Notes under the pieces: generated by a model
The model's database searches: none
What the model saw: only the letters and a program-made list of their open reading frames with translations
Told to the model about the DNA's origin: nothing
Source: Geodermatophilus siccatus
Lineage (GTDB): Bacteria; Actinomycetota; Actinomycetes; Mycobacteriales; Geodermatophilaceae
Length of the DNA stretch: 64,000 nt
Direction: 5' to 3'
Assembly: GCF_900103785.1 (NCBI RefSeq)
Contig: NZ_FNHE01000006.1
Span: 186,001-250,000, forward strand
Program-made: the position numbers and the translations under genes
In this document: positions 24,941-31,764 of the stretch, piece by piece
How positions within the stretch are numbered: position 1 is the first letter of the stretch
Layout: each line of letters starts with the position of its first letter

Positions 24941-25267
24941 TCACCTCCCGCGACGTTCCCTGCCCGTGTCCGGGGGACGGCGCCGGACGGCGGGGACGCC
25001 CTGCCGGAGGAGGTCGGCCAGGACCCCCTCGGCCATCCGTCTGCGGGCGTCGGCGCGTTCCCGCAGCACCGCGGCGAGGTGGGGGCTGGCGCACCGCCCG
25101 GCCCGGGCCTCCAGCACGTTGGCGGTCTCCACGCAGAGGGCGTACCGGCGCAGCAGGTCGAGCAACTCCCGGCGGGACTCGAACGACGGCCGGGGCGGCA
25201 CCGCCCCCCCGCCGGTTTCTCCGGAGAGCCGGGACGGGCTGCTGCCGACGGCGCCGCGCACGGTCAC
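24941..25267 (-). CDS. Uncharacterised helical protein at the end of the stressosome operon
   Basis: The 108-residue protein is not recognised. Residues 30-95 look like a helical bundle (ESRRELLDLLRRYALCVETA, then HLAAVLRERADARRRMAEGV and LADLLRQGVPAVRRR); two cysteines are present (in YALCVE and RCASPH) but not in a WhiB pattern. GAGGAGG lies 8 nt before the GTG at 25267, which is chosen over the overlapping GTG at 25276. It begins 83 nt after the RsbU-like gene on the same strand, so it is likely the last gene of the operon. It could be a small partner or output protein of the sigma-RsbT system; this is inference from position. Confidence 0.6.
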   Translation of the reverse strand: MTVRGAVGSSPSRLSGETGGGAVPPRPSFESRRELLDLLRRYALCVETANVLEARAGRCASPHLAAVLRERADARRRMAEGVLADLLRQGVPAVRRRPPDTGRERRGR

Positions 25268-25350
25268 GGTCGCCACCTCCTCGCGATCGACGGTGGTCTG
25301 TCGCAGAGGAGGACGCGCCCGGCGTCCGGGGATGACGCGGGCCGTGTCGT

Positions 25351-25635
25351 TCAGGAGCCCGGGCCGCGCCGCGCCATGTCGTAGCTGGCCAGCACCTCGA
25401 CGAGGAAGTCCGACGCCGACCGGGCGATGAGGGGCACCTCGGCGGCCGGGCTGTCCCGGAGCACCTCGGCGAGGACGTCGTGGTGGACCTGGACGACCTC
25501 GAGGGGGCTGCGGCCGTCGGCCAGGGCACCGCGCCCCAGCTGGTAGCCGCTGTGCAGCGCGGACTCCTCGCGCCGCGACAGGTACCGCAGGAACGCGGCC
25601 CGGTAGTCGCGGAGCAGGGTCTCCCGTGCCGTCAC
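25351..25635 (-). CDS. Free-standing RsbU N-terminal (RsbT-binding) domain protein
   Basis: The 94-residue protein aligns over its whole length with the first 84 residues of Bacillus subtilis RsbU (as I remember that sequence): LLRDYRAAFLRYL, ESALHSGYQLGRGAL, PLEVVQVHHDVLAEVL and the closing DFLVEVLASYDMA. In RsbU this four-helix domain binds the RsbT kinase and so switches on the attached PP2C phosphatase. Here the domain ends at the stop codon and no phosphatase follows. The GTG overlaps the stop of the RsbS gene (GTGA). It probably binds the RsbT part of the sigma fusion, acting as adaptor, competitor or anti-sigma-like factor. Confidence 0.8.
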   Translation of the reverse strand: MTARETLLRDYRAAFLRYLSRREESALHSGYQLGRGALADGRSPLEVVQVHHDVLAEVLRDSPAAEVPLIARSASDFLVEVLASYDMARRGPGS

Positions 25636-26021
25636 GTGCGCGGCGCCGGCGGTGCCGCGAGGCAGCTGTCCAGCTCGGCCAGGCCCTCCTCCAGGTCGAG
25701 TGCGGTGACCACCCGGCCGGTGTCCATGCCGAGCTCCACCATGGCGAACGCGACGTCCGGCTGGATCCCGACGATCACGGTCACCGCCCCACGCAGCCGG
25801 GCCATCTCGCCGATGTCGCGCAGCGTCCGGGACGCGAAGGAGTCCAGGACGTCGAGGGCGGCCACGTCGATGACGACCCCCCGCGCGCGGTCGGAGCCGA
25901 TCCGTTCCACCAGGTCCTGCTGGAACCGCACCAGCTGCGAGTCGTCCAGGGCGGTGTGGATCGACGCGATCAGGTACGGGCCCTGCCGCAGGATGGAGAA
26001 CAGCCGCGGGCCACCGTTCAC
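25632..26021 (-). CDS. rsbS: Stressosome STAS protein RsbS
   Basis: The 129-residue protein is a single STAS domain: GPYLIASIHTALDD, VVIDVAALDVLDSFASRTLRDI with Ser61 at the place of the RsbT target Ser59 of B. subtilis RsbS, and IVGIQPDVAFAMVELGMD. It should form the stressosome core with RsbR and be phosphorylated by the RsbT domain encoded two genes upstream. Its start overlaps the RsbR stop by 4 nt. The phospho-acceptor serine is intact, unlike the equivalent site in RsbR. Confidence 0.88.
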   Translation of the reverse strand: MNGGPRLFSILRQGPYLIASIHTALDDSQLVRFQQDLVERIGSDRARGVVIDVAALDVLDSFASRTLRDIGEMARLRGAVTVIVGIQPDVAFAMVELGMDTGRVVTALDLEEGLAELDSCLAAPPAPRT

Positions 26022-26923
26022 GGCCCACCGTTCCCGTCGTCGCGGGACACCGCGTACCCCAGCAACCGCTCGGCCTCCTCGAGGCCGCCCTGCAGGTCGC
26101 CGATGGTGTTCATCTTCGACAGGTCGACGCCGATGGTGACCAGCGTCTGGGCGATCTCCGGGGAGAGCCCGGTGATGATCACGCTGGCGCCCATCAGCCG
26201 CGAGGCGTCGACCGTCCGCACCAGGTGGTTGGCGACGGACTCGTCGACGTCCGGGACGCCGGTGATGTCGACGACGACCACCTTCGCCCGGTGCGTGCGG
26301 ATGCCCCCGAGCAGCTGCACGGTCAGCTGCCGCGCGCGCTCCCGGTCGAGCACCCCGATGATCGGCAGGATCAGCAGCCGCTCGCGGACCGGCAGCACCG
26401 GCGTCGACAGCTCGCGGATGGAGTCCTGCTGCTGTCGGATGACCCGCTCGCGCTCCTCGACGAAGCTGACGGCCACGGTGTTGGCGATCCGGTTGGCGGC
26501 CGGCTCGTAGGCGTCGAGCACCCGGTTGAGCAACGCGAAGTCGCGCTGGTACTTCTCGAACAGCGACCTGGCCAGCACGTCGCGCAGCAGGAGCACGATG
26601 CCGACGACCTCGTGGGTCTCCACGCCGCGCGGGATGATCCGCTCGGACAGGTCACGGGCGTAGTGCTGCAGCGCCTCCACGCTGCCGGTCTCCAGGACCT
26701 CGACGTAGTTGTCGTAGACGAGCGTGGTCTCGGCGGACATCTCCTGGGCGGTCATCGCCTGCAGGAGGTGGGCCTCCTGGATGCGGCCGACCCACTCCTG
26801 GCGCAGGCGGGTGCGGTGCTCGCGCAGGTGGGCCACCAGCTGCGGGAGGAGCGCCTCCCCGTCGAGCTCGTGCCTGACGTCCGTGGGAGCCACGGTCGCG
26901 CTCGGGTCCTCGTGCCTGGTCAT
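26018..26923 (-). CDS. rsbR: Stressosome sensor RsbR (RsbRD-type N-domain plus STAS)
   Basis: The 301-residue protein has an all-helical N-terminal RsbRD-like domain (residues 25-150) typical of RsbT co-antagonists, a linker helix and a STAS domain (175-290: LPIIGVLDRERARQLTVQLL, VVVVDITGVPDVDESVANHL, GLSPEIAQTLVTIGVDL). By alignment from memory, Thr260 matches Thr205 of B. subtilis RsbRA, but the position of Thr171 is Glu228 (DVDES). The ATG at 26921-26923 overlaps the stop of the sigma-RsbT gene (ATGA), deciding it over an upstream GTG at 26938. The N-domain is the likely signal input; the signal is unknown. Confidence 0.9.
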   Translation of the reverse strand: MTRHEDPSATVAPTDVRHELDGEALLPQLVAHLREHRTRLRQEWVGRIQEAHLLQAMTAQEMSAETTLVYDNYVEVLETGSVEALQHYARDLSERIIPRGVETHEVVGIVLLLRDVLARSLFEKYQRDFALLNRVLDAYEPAANRIANTVAVSFVEERERVIRQQQDSIRELSTPVLPVRERLLILPIIGVLDRERARQLTVQLLGGIRTHRAKVVVVDITGVPDVDESVANHLVRTVDASRLMGASVIITGLSPEIAQTLVTIGVDLSKMNTIGDLQGGLEEAERLLGYAVSRDDGNGGP

Positions 26924-27999
26924 CCCTCTCCCCGCCACTTCGTCATCGTCACCGTGGTGCCGCGGCCGGTCTCGGAGACCACCGCGAACTCGTCCATCAG
27001 CCGTCGGGCGCCCGGCAGCCCCAGGCCGAGCCCGTGGTAGGTGCTGTAGCCGTCCTGCAGCGCCTGGTCGACGTCGGGGATCCCCGGGCCCGCGTCGCGG
27101 GCGACGATGGAGATGCCCCTCCGCGGCTCCTGCAGCTCCGTCACGACGACCTCGCCGGAGTCCGCGAACCGCACGATGTTGCGGGTGATCTCCGACACCG
27201 CCGTCGCGATCAGCGTGACGTCGGTGGTCGAGAAGCCCAGCCGGGTGGCGACCTCACGAGCGGCCTGCCGGGCGGCGACGACGTCGGCGTCGGTGCGCAC
27301 GGCGACCCGCACGGCGTCGTCCCGGGACCGCCCGCGTCCCACCAGGGGCTCGGAGAGCCGCGCGCACAGGCCGCACTCCAGCAGGTGGCGGGCGGCGTCG
27401 ACCTCGCGCTGGCGACGGCGGTCGCCGCTGGAGATGGCCAGCAGCACCGGCCGGCAGCGCTCCGTCGGTGGCTCCACCCGCTCGGAGACGAGGAGGTACT
27501 CCACCCGCAGCCGGGCGCGGGTGCGGTTGAGCTGGGCGGCCACCGCACCGGCGGTGGACCCCAGCTCGGCGGCCAGGGACCGGGTGTCCTGACCGGAGAC
27601 CTCGTGGGCGAGCAGCGTCGCCCGCTCGCGGTCGGACAGCCGGGTCAGGGCCTCCGCGACGGCGGCGCGGTCCTCGCGGGCGAGGACGTCCTCGTCCGGC
27701 GCCTCGGGGGGCCGCAGGTCGACGACGCGGTGCTGGTGCCGCCGCTGCCGGTCCTGGTCCCGCCACATCGAGGTGACGACGTTGCGCGCCGTCACGATCG
27801 CGTAGGGCTCGAGCATCCCCGGCTCCACCCGGCCGGCGGCGGCGAGGACCCGGGTCAGGGTCTCCTGGACCAGGTCGTCGGCGGTCGCCGGGTCGGGGAC
27901 GCGGGACGCCACGATCCGGCGGACGAGCGGGATCAGCGCTGCGACGTCCGCAGACCCGCAGTCACCTCCCGGGCTCCCCACCGGCTCGACCGCCGCCAC
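26920..27999 (-). CDS. ECF-type sigma factor fused to an RsbT-type serine kinase
   Basis: One uninterrupted frame of 359 residues joins a sigma factor to a switch kinase. Residues 20-92 are sigma region 2 (ATADDLVQETLTRVL, PYAIVTARNVVTSMWRDQDR). Residues 112-168 are region 4 (LTRLSDRERATLLAHEVSG, then SLAAELGSTAGAVAAQLNR). An HX3CX2C motif (His205, Cys209, Cys212) like that of zinc anti-sigma domains follows. Residues 230-355 are an RsbT-like GHKL kinase: N-box EITRN (270-274), DAGPG (302-306), the lid DGYSTYHGLGLGLPGARRLMDEF and GRGTT. Start: GTG 27999, 7 nt after TACCGT; longer frames lack support. It heads the operon sigma-rsbT, rsbR, rsbS, rsbU-N. I know of no characterised protein with this order. 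Confidence 0.88.
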   Translation of the reverse strand: MAAVEPVGSPGGDCGSADVAALIPLVRRIVASRVPDPATADDLVQETLTRVLAAAGRVEPGMLEPYAIVTARNVVTSMWRDQDRQRRHQHRVVDLRPPEAPDEDVLAREDRAAVAEALTRLSDRERATLLAHEVSGQDTRSLAAELGSTAGAVAAQLNRTRARLRVEYLLVSERVEPPTERCRPVLLAISSGDRRRQREVDAARHLLECGLCARLSEPLVGRGRSRDDAVRVAVRTDADVVAARQAAREVATRLGFSTTDVTLIATAVSEITRNIVRFADSGEVVVTELQEPRRGISIVARDAGPGIPDVDQALQDGYSTYHGLGLGLPGARRLMDEFAVVSETGRGTTVTMTKWRGEG

Positions 28000-28006
28000 C
28001 CGCGAG

Positions 28007-28012
28007 ACGGTA
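28007..28012 (-). promoter_or_regulatory. Leaderless -10 box of the sigma-RsbT operon
   Basis: TACCGT on the minus strand, 7 nt before the GTG at 27999. A GGGGGTCCCCC palindrome lies just upstream of it at about 28017-28027 and could be an operator. Confidence 0.45.
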
Positions 28013-28243
28013 CGCCCGGGGGTCCCCCGTCGGCGCGTCGAACGGACAGTCCTCGGACGCCTCCCCCCCTCGTGCATGACGCGGATCCGGAGGTCGCATC
28101 GGCCGGTCCCGACGACGTGCTGGGACGCACGACGCACGCCCGAGCAGGGACGACACCGGGACGGCGACCGGGAGGAGCGGCCCGGCAGCGCTCGTCACCC
28201 CCGCAGGGGAGCGGCGTCTCCATCCGTGCAGGGCCGTACTCCT

Positions 28244-28260
28244 CCGGCGCGAGGCGCCGG
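28244..28260. promoter_or_regulatory. Inverted repeat upstream of the secreted-protein gene
   Basis: CCGGCGC-gag-GCGCCGG, 28 nt before the GTG at 28288, in the 288-nt divergent region shared with the sigma-RsbT operon. It could be an operator or a leader hairpin. No promoter for the plus strand could be assigned with confidence. Confidence 0.35.
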
Positions 28261-28287
28261 GACGGCACACGAGCAAGGAGGCTCCAC

Positions 28288-28587
28288 GTGATCAGCACAT
28301 GGGCACGCAAGGCCGTCGTCCCGGTGTTCGCCGGCGCCGCGGTGATCGCCGCTGCGACGCCTGCTGCGGCGCAGCCGAACCAGCAGGACGGACTCATCAA
28401 CGTCAACGTGGGGGACGTGACGATCCTCGAGGACGTCAACATCGGGGTCGCGGCCCAGGTGGCGGCCCAGATCTGCGGTGTCAGCGTCGGGCCCGTCGCC
28501 GTCCTCGGCCGGGCCGTGGACCGCAGCGGTGACACCCGGACCGTCTGCGAGAGCGACCAGGGACCGGTCACCCTCAGGCAGAACTGA
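28288..28587 (+). CDS. Small secreted protein, unknown family
   Basis: The 99-residue protein has a clear signal peptide (WARKAVVPVFAGAAVIAAAT, cleavage expected after PAAAQ) and a mature part of about 70 residues with a beta-rich, Asn/Val-alternating stretch (GLINVNVGDVTILEDVNIGV), AAQVAAQICG and two cysteines (in QICGV and RTVCES) that could form a disulfide. The pattern recalls small actinobacterial surface proteins such as chaplins or rodlins, but key features of those families are not met, so no family is assigned. AAGGAGG lies 6 nt before the start. It is divergent from the sigma-RsbT operon and a candidate target of that sigma factor. Confidence 0.75.
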   Translation: MISTWARKAVVPVFAGAAVIAAATPAAAQPNQQDGLINVNVGDVTILEDVNIGVAAQVAAQICGVSVGPVAVLGRAVDRSGDTRTVCESDQGPVTLRQN

Positions 28588-28591
28588 GAAC

Positions 28592-28628
28592 CCGGCCGGC
28601 GGACCCCTGACCCCGGTCCGCCGGCCGG
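28592..28628 (+). terminator. Strong hairpin after the secreted-protein gene
   Basis: Perfect 14-bp stem CCGGCCGGCGGACC / GGTCCGCCGGCCGG with a 9-nt loop, 4 nt after the stop. Confidence 0.75.
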
Positions 28629-28642
28629 CCCGGCCGGCGCTC

Positions 28643-28706
28643 CCCGGCCCCGTCCCGAGGCTCGCCCCGAGCTCGCGAGGGGTGAGGAGGACGGGGTCCT
28701 TCCTCA
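28643..28706. terminator. Two-tier hairpin repeat family C, copy 5 (bidirectional)
   Basis: CCCCGTCC pairs with GGACGGGG; inner CCCC/GGGG stem around the TCGCGAGCT loop. It ends at the stop of the convergent YqeY gene. Confidence 0.7.
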
Positions 28707-29156
28707 GCCCAGCTGGCGGCGCACCTCGGCGGCCACCCGGCCACCCTCGGCCCGGCCGGCGACCTCCTCCTGCACCGCGCCCATGACCCGGCCCATGTCC
28801 TTCATGCCGCTGGCGCCGGTGCGGGTGACCACGTCGGCGACCAGTGCGGCGAGGTCGGCGTCCTCCAGCTGCGCGGGCAGGTAGGCGGCGACCACGTCGC
28901 CCTCCGCCCGCTCCCGGTCGGCCTGCTCGGTGCGGCCGGCGGTGGCGAAGGCGTCGGCGGCCTCCCGGCGCTTCTTGGCCTCGCGGCGCAGCACCGCCTG
29001 CACCTCGTCGTCGCTGAGCTCGCGGGCCTCCTTGCCCGCCACCTCCTCCGCGCTGACCGCGGCGAGCACCATCCGCAGCGTGGCGGTGCGCAGCTCGTCG
29101 CGGGACTTCATCGCGGTGGTCAGGTCGGCGCGCAGCTGTTCCTTGAGGTCGGACAC
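28704..29156 (-). CDS. GatB/YqeY domain protein
   Basis: The 150-residue protein matches YqeY over its length: MSDLKEQLRADLTTAMKSRD at the start, TLRMVLAAVSAEEV, REAKKRREAADAFATAGRTE, AYLPAQLEDADLAALV and GMKDMGRVMGAVQEEVAGRA. The domain is related to the tRNA-binding tail of GatB; a role near tRNA amidation or charging has been proposed but is unproven. The start is GTG at 29156, 7 nt after a GAGGCT box. It is convergent with the secreted-protein gene and divergent from the phosphoesterase. Confidence 0.9.
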   Translation of the reverse strand: MSDLKEQLRADLTTAMKSRDELRTATLRMVLAAVSAEEVAGKEARELSDDEVQAVLRREAKKRREAADAFATAGRTEQADRERAEGDVVAAYLPAQLEDADLAALVADVVTRTGASGMKDMGRVMGAVQEEVAGRAEGGRVAAEVRRQLG

Positions 29157-29163
29157 GGGCGCC

Positions 29164-29169
29164 AGCCTC
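29164..29169 (-). promoter_or_regulatory. Possible leaderless -10 box of the YqeY gene
   Basis: GAGGCT on the minus strand, 7 nt before GTG 29156; first base differs from TANNNT. Confidence 0.3.
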
Positions 29170-29196
29170 GCACGGCGCTCAGGGACGGCGCGCCCG

Positions 29197-29202
29197 TAAT
29201 CT
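29197..29202 (+). promoter_or_regulatory. Leaderless -10 box of the metallophosphoesterase
   Basis: TAATCT, 8 nt before GTG 29211. Confidence 0.5.
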
Positions 29203-29210
29203 GGGCTGCT

Positions 29211-30122
29211 GTGCGTGCGACCACAGCCCTCCCGGCCGCCGTCCTCGGGTCCGCGACCGCGGGGATCGCCTACGCCTCCCTCTACGAGCGCAACCGCTGG
29301 ACGCTGCGCCGCTTCGACGTCCCGGTCCTGGCGCCCGGTTCGGCGCCGCTGCGGGTGCTGCACCTGTCCGACCTGCACATGACCGCCGGGCAGCGGTCCA
29401 AGCAGGAGTGGGTGGCCTCGCTGGCGGAGCTGCAGCCGGACCTCGTGGTCGACACCGGGGACAACCTGGCCGGCCACGACGCGGTGCCCGGGACGCTGCG
29501 CGCGCTCGAGCCGCTGCTGGACCTGCCCGGCGCCTTCGTCATGGCGAGCAACGACTACTACGCGCCGCGGCCGAAGAACCCACTGAAGTACTTCAAACGG
29601 GACCACGTGCGGGTGCACGGCGACGAGCTGCCCTGGCGGGACCTGCGGGACGCCCTCGCCGCCCGGGGTTGGATCGACCTCACCAACGCCCGCGGCGAGC
29701 TCACGGTCGCCGGACGACGGATCGCCTTCGCCGGCGTCGACGACTCGCACCTCGGGCTGGACCGCTACGACCGCGTCGCCGGCCCCGCCGACCCGACCGC
29801 GGACCTGCGCATCGGCCTGGCGCACTCCCCCGAGCCGCGGGTGCTCGACCGCTTCGCCGCCGACGGCCACGACCTGCTGCTGTGCGGCCACACCCACGGC
29901 GGGCAGCTGCGGGTGCCCCTCTACGGCGCGCTGGTGACCAACTGCGGCATCGACCGCGCCCGGGTCCGCTGGCTGCACCGCTGGGCCGAGCCGTCGGCGG
30001 GCAACCCGCACGGCACCTGGCTGCACGTCTCCGCGGGCCTGGGTACCAGCCCCTACGCTCCGGCCCGGTTCGCCTGCCCGCCGGAGGCGACGCTGCTCAC
30101 CCTGACCGGCCGCCAGGGTTGA
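29211..30122 (+). CDS. Metallophosphoesterase (Rv3683-like)
   Basis: The 303-residue protein has an N-terminal hydrophobic segment and a calcineurin-like phosphoesterase domain: LHLSDLHM (metal Asp and His), VVDTGDNL, MASNDYYAPRPKNP in place of the usual GNHD, LAHSPEP and CGHTHGGQLRVP. It resembles YkuE/YaeI-type membrane-associated phosphodiesterases. It follows ponA2 directly in M. tuberculosis; here the stressosome module and YqeY separate them. The GTG start has a TAATCT box 8 nt upstream and no ribosome-binding site, as expected for a leaderless mRNA. Confidence 0.9.
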   Translation: MRATTALPAAVLGSATAGIAYASLYERNRWTLRRFDVPVLAPGSAPLRVLHLSDLHMTAGQRSKQEWVASLAELQPDLVVDTGDNLAGHDAVPGTLRALEPLLDLPGAFVMASNDYYAPRPKNPLKYFKRDHVRVHGDELPWRDLRDALAARGWIDLTNARGELTVAGRRIAFAGVDDSHLGLDRYDRVAGPADPTADLRIGLAHSPEPRVLDRFAADGHDLLLCGHTHGGQLRVPLYGALVTNCGIDRARVRWLHRWAEPSAGNPHGTWLHVSAGLGTSPYAPARFACPPEATLLTLTGRQG

Positions 30123-30135
30123 TCCGGGCGTCGGC

Positions 30136-30141
30136 TAGACT
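30136..30141 (+). promoter_or_regulatory. -10 box of the tRNA gene
   Basis: TAGACT, 13 nt before the mature 5' end of the tRNA. Confidence 0.5.
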
Positions 30142-30154
30142 CGTCGACGTACCT

Positions 30155-30229
<75 letters not shown>

Positions 30230-30233
30230 ACTG

Positions 30234-30263
30234 CTCAGGGGCCGCCGCGAGGCGGCCCCTGAG
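30234..30263 (+). terminator. Terminator hairpin after tRNA-Pro
   Basis: Perfect 13-bp stem CTCAGGGGCCGCC / GGCGGCCCCTGAG with a GCGA tetraloop, 6 nt after the tRNA. Confidence 0.85.
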
Positions 30264-30334
30264 CCATCTCCAGGGGTCGGTGCGTCGGGGTCCCGTGGGT
30301 TGGCGGGGCCTCCATCCGGGCACCGTGCCCCCCG

Positions 30335-31687
30335 ATGACCGAGTGGTTGCTCCTCCTCGCCGCCGTGCTGCTCACGGCACTGACCGGTTTCTTCGTGGCC
30401 GCCGAGTTCTCCCTGACGACGGTCGACCGGGGGCGCGCGGAGCAGGCCGCGGCCGCCGGTGACCGCGGGGCCCGTGGCGTCCTGGCCGCGCTGCGCACGC
30501 TGTCCACCCAGCTCTCCGCCGCCCAGCTGGGCATCACGATCACCACGCTGGTCGTCGGCTACCTCGCCGAGCCCGCGCTGGGCCAGCTGCTGCGCGGCCC
30601 GCTGGAGGCGGCCGGCCTGCCCTCCGGCTGGGTCACCGGGGTCTCCTACGGCCTGGCGCTCGCGCTGGCCACCACGCTGCAGATGCTGCTCGGCGAGCTG
30701 GGGCCGAAGAACCTGGCCATCGCGCGCCCGCTGCCGGTCGCCGCCGCGGTGGCCCCCGGGATGCGCGCCTTCACCCGGGTCACCGGCGTCGTCGTGCACG
30801 CGCTGCAGGCCCTGGCGAACGCCATCGTCCGGCGGCTGGGCTTCGAGCCGCGCGAGGAGCTGGAGTCCGCGCGCGGCGCCGACGAGCTGGTCGCGGTGGC
30901 CCGCCGGTCGGCCGAGGAGGGCGACCTCTCCCCGCGTGCGGCCCGGCTGCTGGAGCGCTCGCTGGCGCTGCGCGACAAGGTCGCCGCCGACGTGATGACC
31001 CCGCGCACGCAGATGTGGGCGCTGCACGCCGACGCCACCGCGGCCGACGTCATCGCCGCCGCGGTCGCCTCGGGCAGCTCCCGCTTCCCGCTCTACGGCG
31101 CCGGCCTCGACGAGGTCACCGGGCTGGTGCACGTCAAGCACGCCGTCGCCGTCCCCGAGGACCGGCGGGACGTCGTCCCGGCCGAGGAGCTGGCCGTGCC
31201 GATCCTCACGGTCCCCTCGCTGCTGCGGGTCGAGCGGCTGCTGGACCTGCTGCGCGAGCAGGGCCTGCAGATGGCCCTGGTCGTCGACGAGTGGGGCGCC
31301 ACGCACGGCGTCGTGACGCTGGAGGACATCGTGGAGGAGGTCGTCGGCGAGATCGCCGACGAGACTGACCGCCCGCTGCGGCTGCTGCGCCGGGTCGACG
31401 GGCAGACCTGGCTGCTGTCGGGCCTGCTGCGCCCCGACGAGGTCCGCGAGCGCACCGGCGTCCCGGTGCCCGAGGGCCGCTACGAGACGCTCGGCGGCTA
31501 CCTCGCCGAGCAGCTGCAGCGGCTGCCCGAGGTCGGGGACACGGTGCCCGTCGAGAGCGGCGAGCTGACCGTGGAGACCCTCGAGGGGCGGCGGGTGGCC
31601 CGCGTGCGGGCCCGCATGCGGGAGGGGTACGCGTCGGGGGCGACCGCCGTCCGGCTCGTCGAGGGCGAGACGGAGGCCGTGGCGTGA
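30335..31687 (+). CDS. CNNM/CBS-domain membrane protein (HlyC/CorC family), first of pair
   Basis: The 450-residue protein has a CNNM transmembrane domain (residues 1-190; FVAAEFSLTTVDRGRAEQAA, SAAQLGITITTLVVGYLAEP, LGELGPKNLAIARP), a CBS pair (about 210-330; VMTPRTQMWALHADATAADV, LVVDEWGATHGVVTLEDIVE) and a C-terminal CorC/HlyC domain. Relatives are implicated in Mg2+/Co2+ efflux or Na+-driven ion transport; the old name haemolysin is historical. ATG start. It is joined to a second family member by linker repeat copy 3. Confidence 0.9.
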   Translation: MTEWLLLLAAVLLTALTGFFVAAEFSLTTVDRGRAEQAAAAGDRGARGVLAALRTLSTQLSAAQLGITITTLVVGYLAEPALGQLLRGPLEAAGLPSGWVTGVSYGLALALATTLQMLLGELGPKNLAIARPLPVAAAVAPGMRAFTRVTGVVVHALQALANAIVRRLGFEPREELESARGADELVAVARRSAEEGDLSPRAARLLERSLALRDKVAADVMTPRTQMWALHADATAADVIAAAVASGSSRFPLYGAGLDEVTGLVHVKHAVAVPEDRRDVVPAEELAVPILTVPSLLRVERLLDLLREQGLQMALVVDEWGATHGVVTLEDIVEEVVGEIADETDRPLRLLRRVDGQTWLLSGLLRPDEVRERTGVPVPEGRYETLGGYLAEQLQRLPEVGDTVPVESGELTVETLEGRRVARVRARMREGYASGATAVRLVEGETEAVA

Positions 31688-31764
31688 ACGAGCTCGCGAG
31701 CTCACCCGAGTACACCGCAGCGCCGCGAACGCGGGCGACGAGCGCCAGCGAGGAGGACTCGTGA
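31684..31764 (+). repeat. Linker minicistron repeat, copy 3 (81 nt)
   Basis: Third copy, again bounded by GTGA at both junctions and leaving exactly 73 nt between the two genes. It contains GAGCTCGCGAGCTCAC, GCAGCGCCG and GCGACGAGCGCCAGCGAGGA. The frame would read VNELASSPEYTAAPRTRATS and end with SEEDS. It shares over half of its positions with copies 1 and 2 without any gap. Confidence 0.75.

Noticed and set aside
24941-25267. WhiB-family regulator (expected near ponA2 by synteny)
   Set aside because: Only two cysteines, no CX2CX3C pattern and no WhiB turn motif.
26920-27999. Two separate genes (sigma factor and RsbT) wrongly read as one
   Set aside because: The frame is continuous with no stop or frameshift, the linker has normal codon use and a distinct HX3CX2C motif, and no good ribosome-binding site precedes an internal start near residue 230. 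It remains listed as a refuting test.
28288-28587. Chaplin or rodlin
   Set aside because: Size and export fit, but the conserved chaplin or rodlin cysteine and GN-rich patterns are not present.
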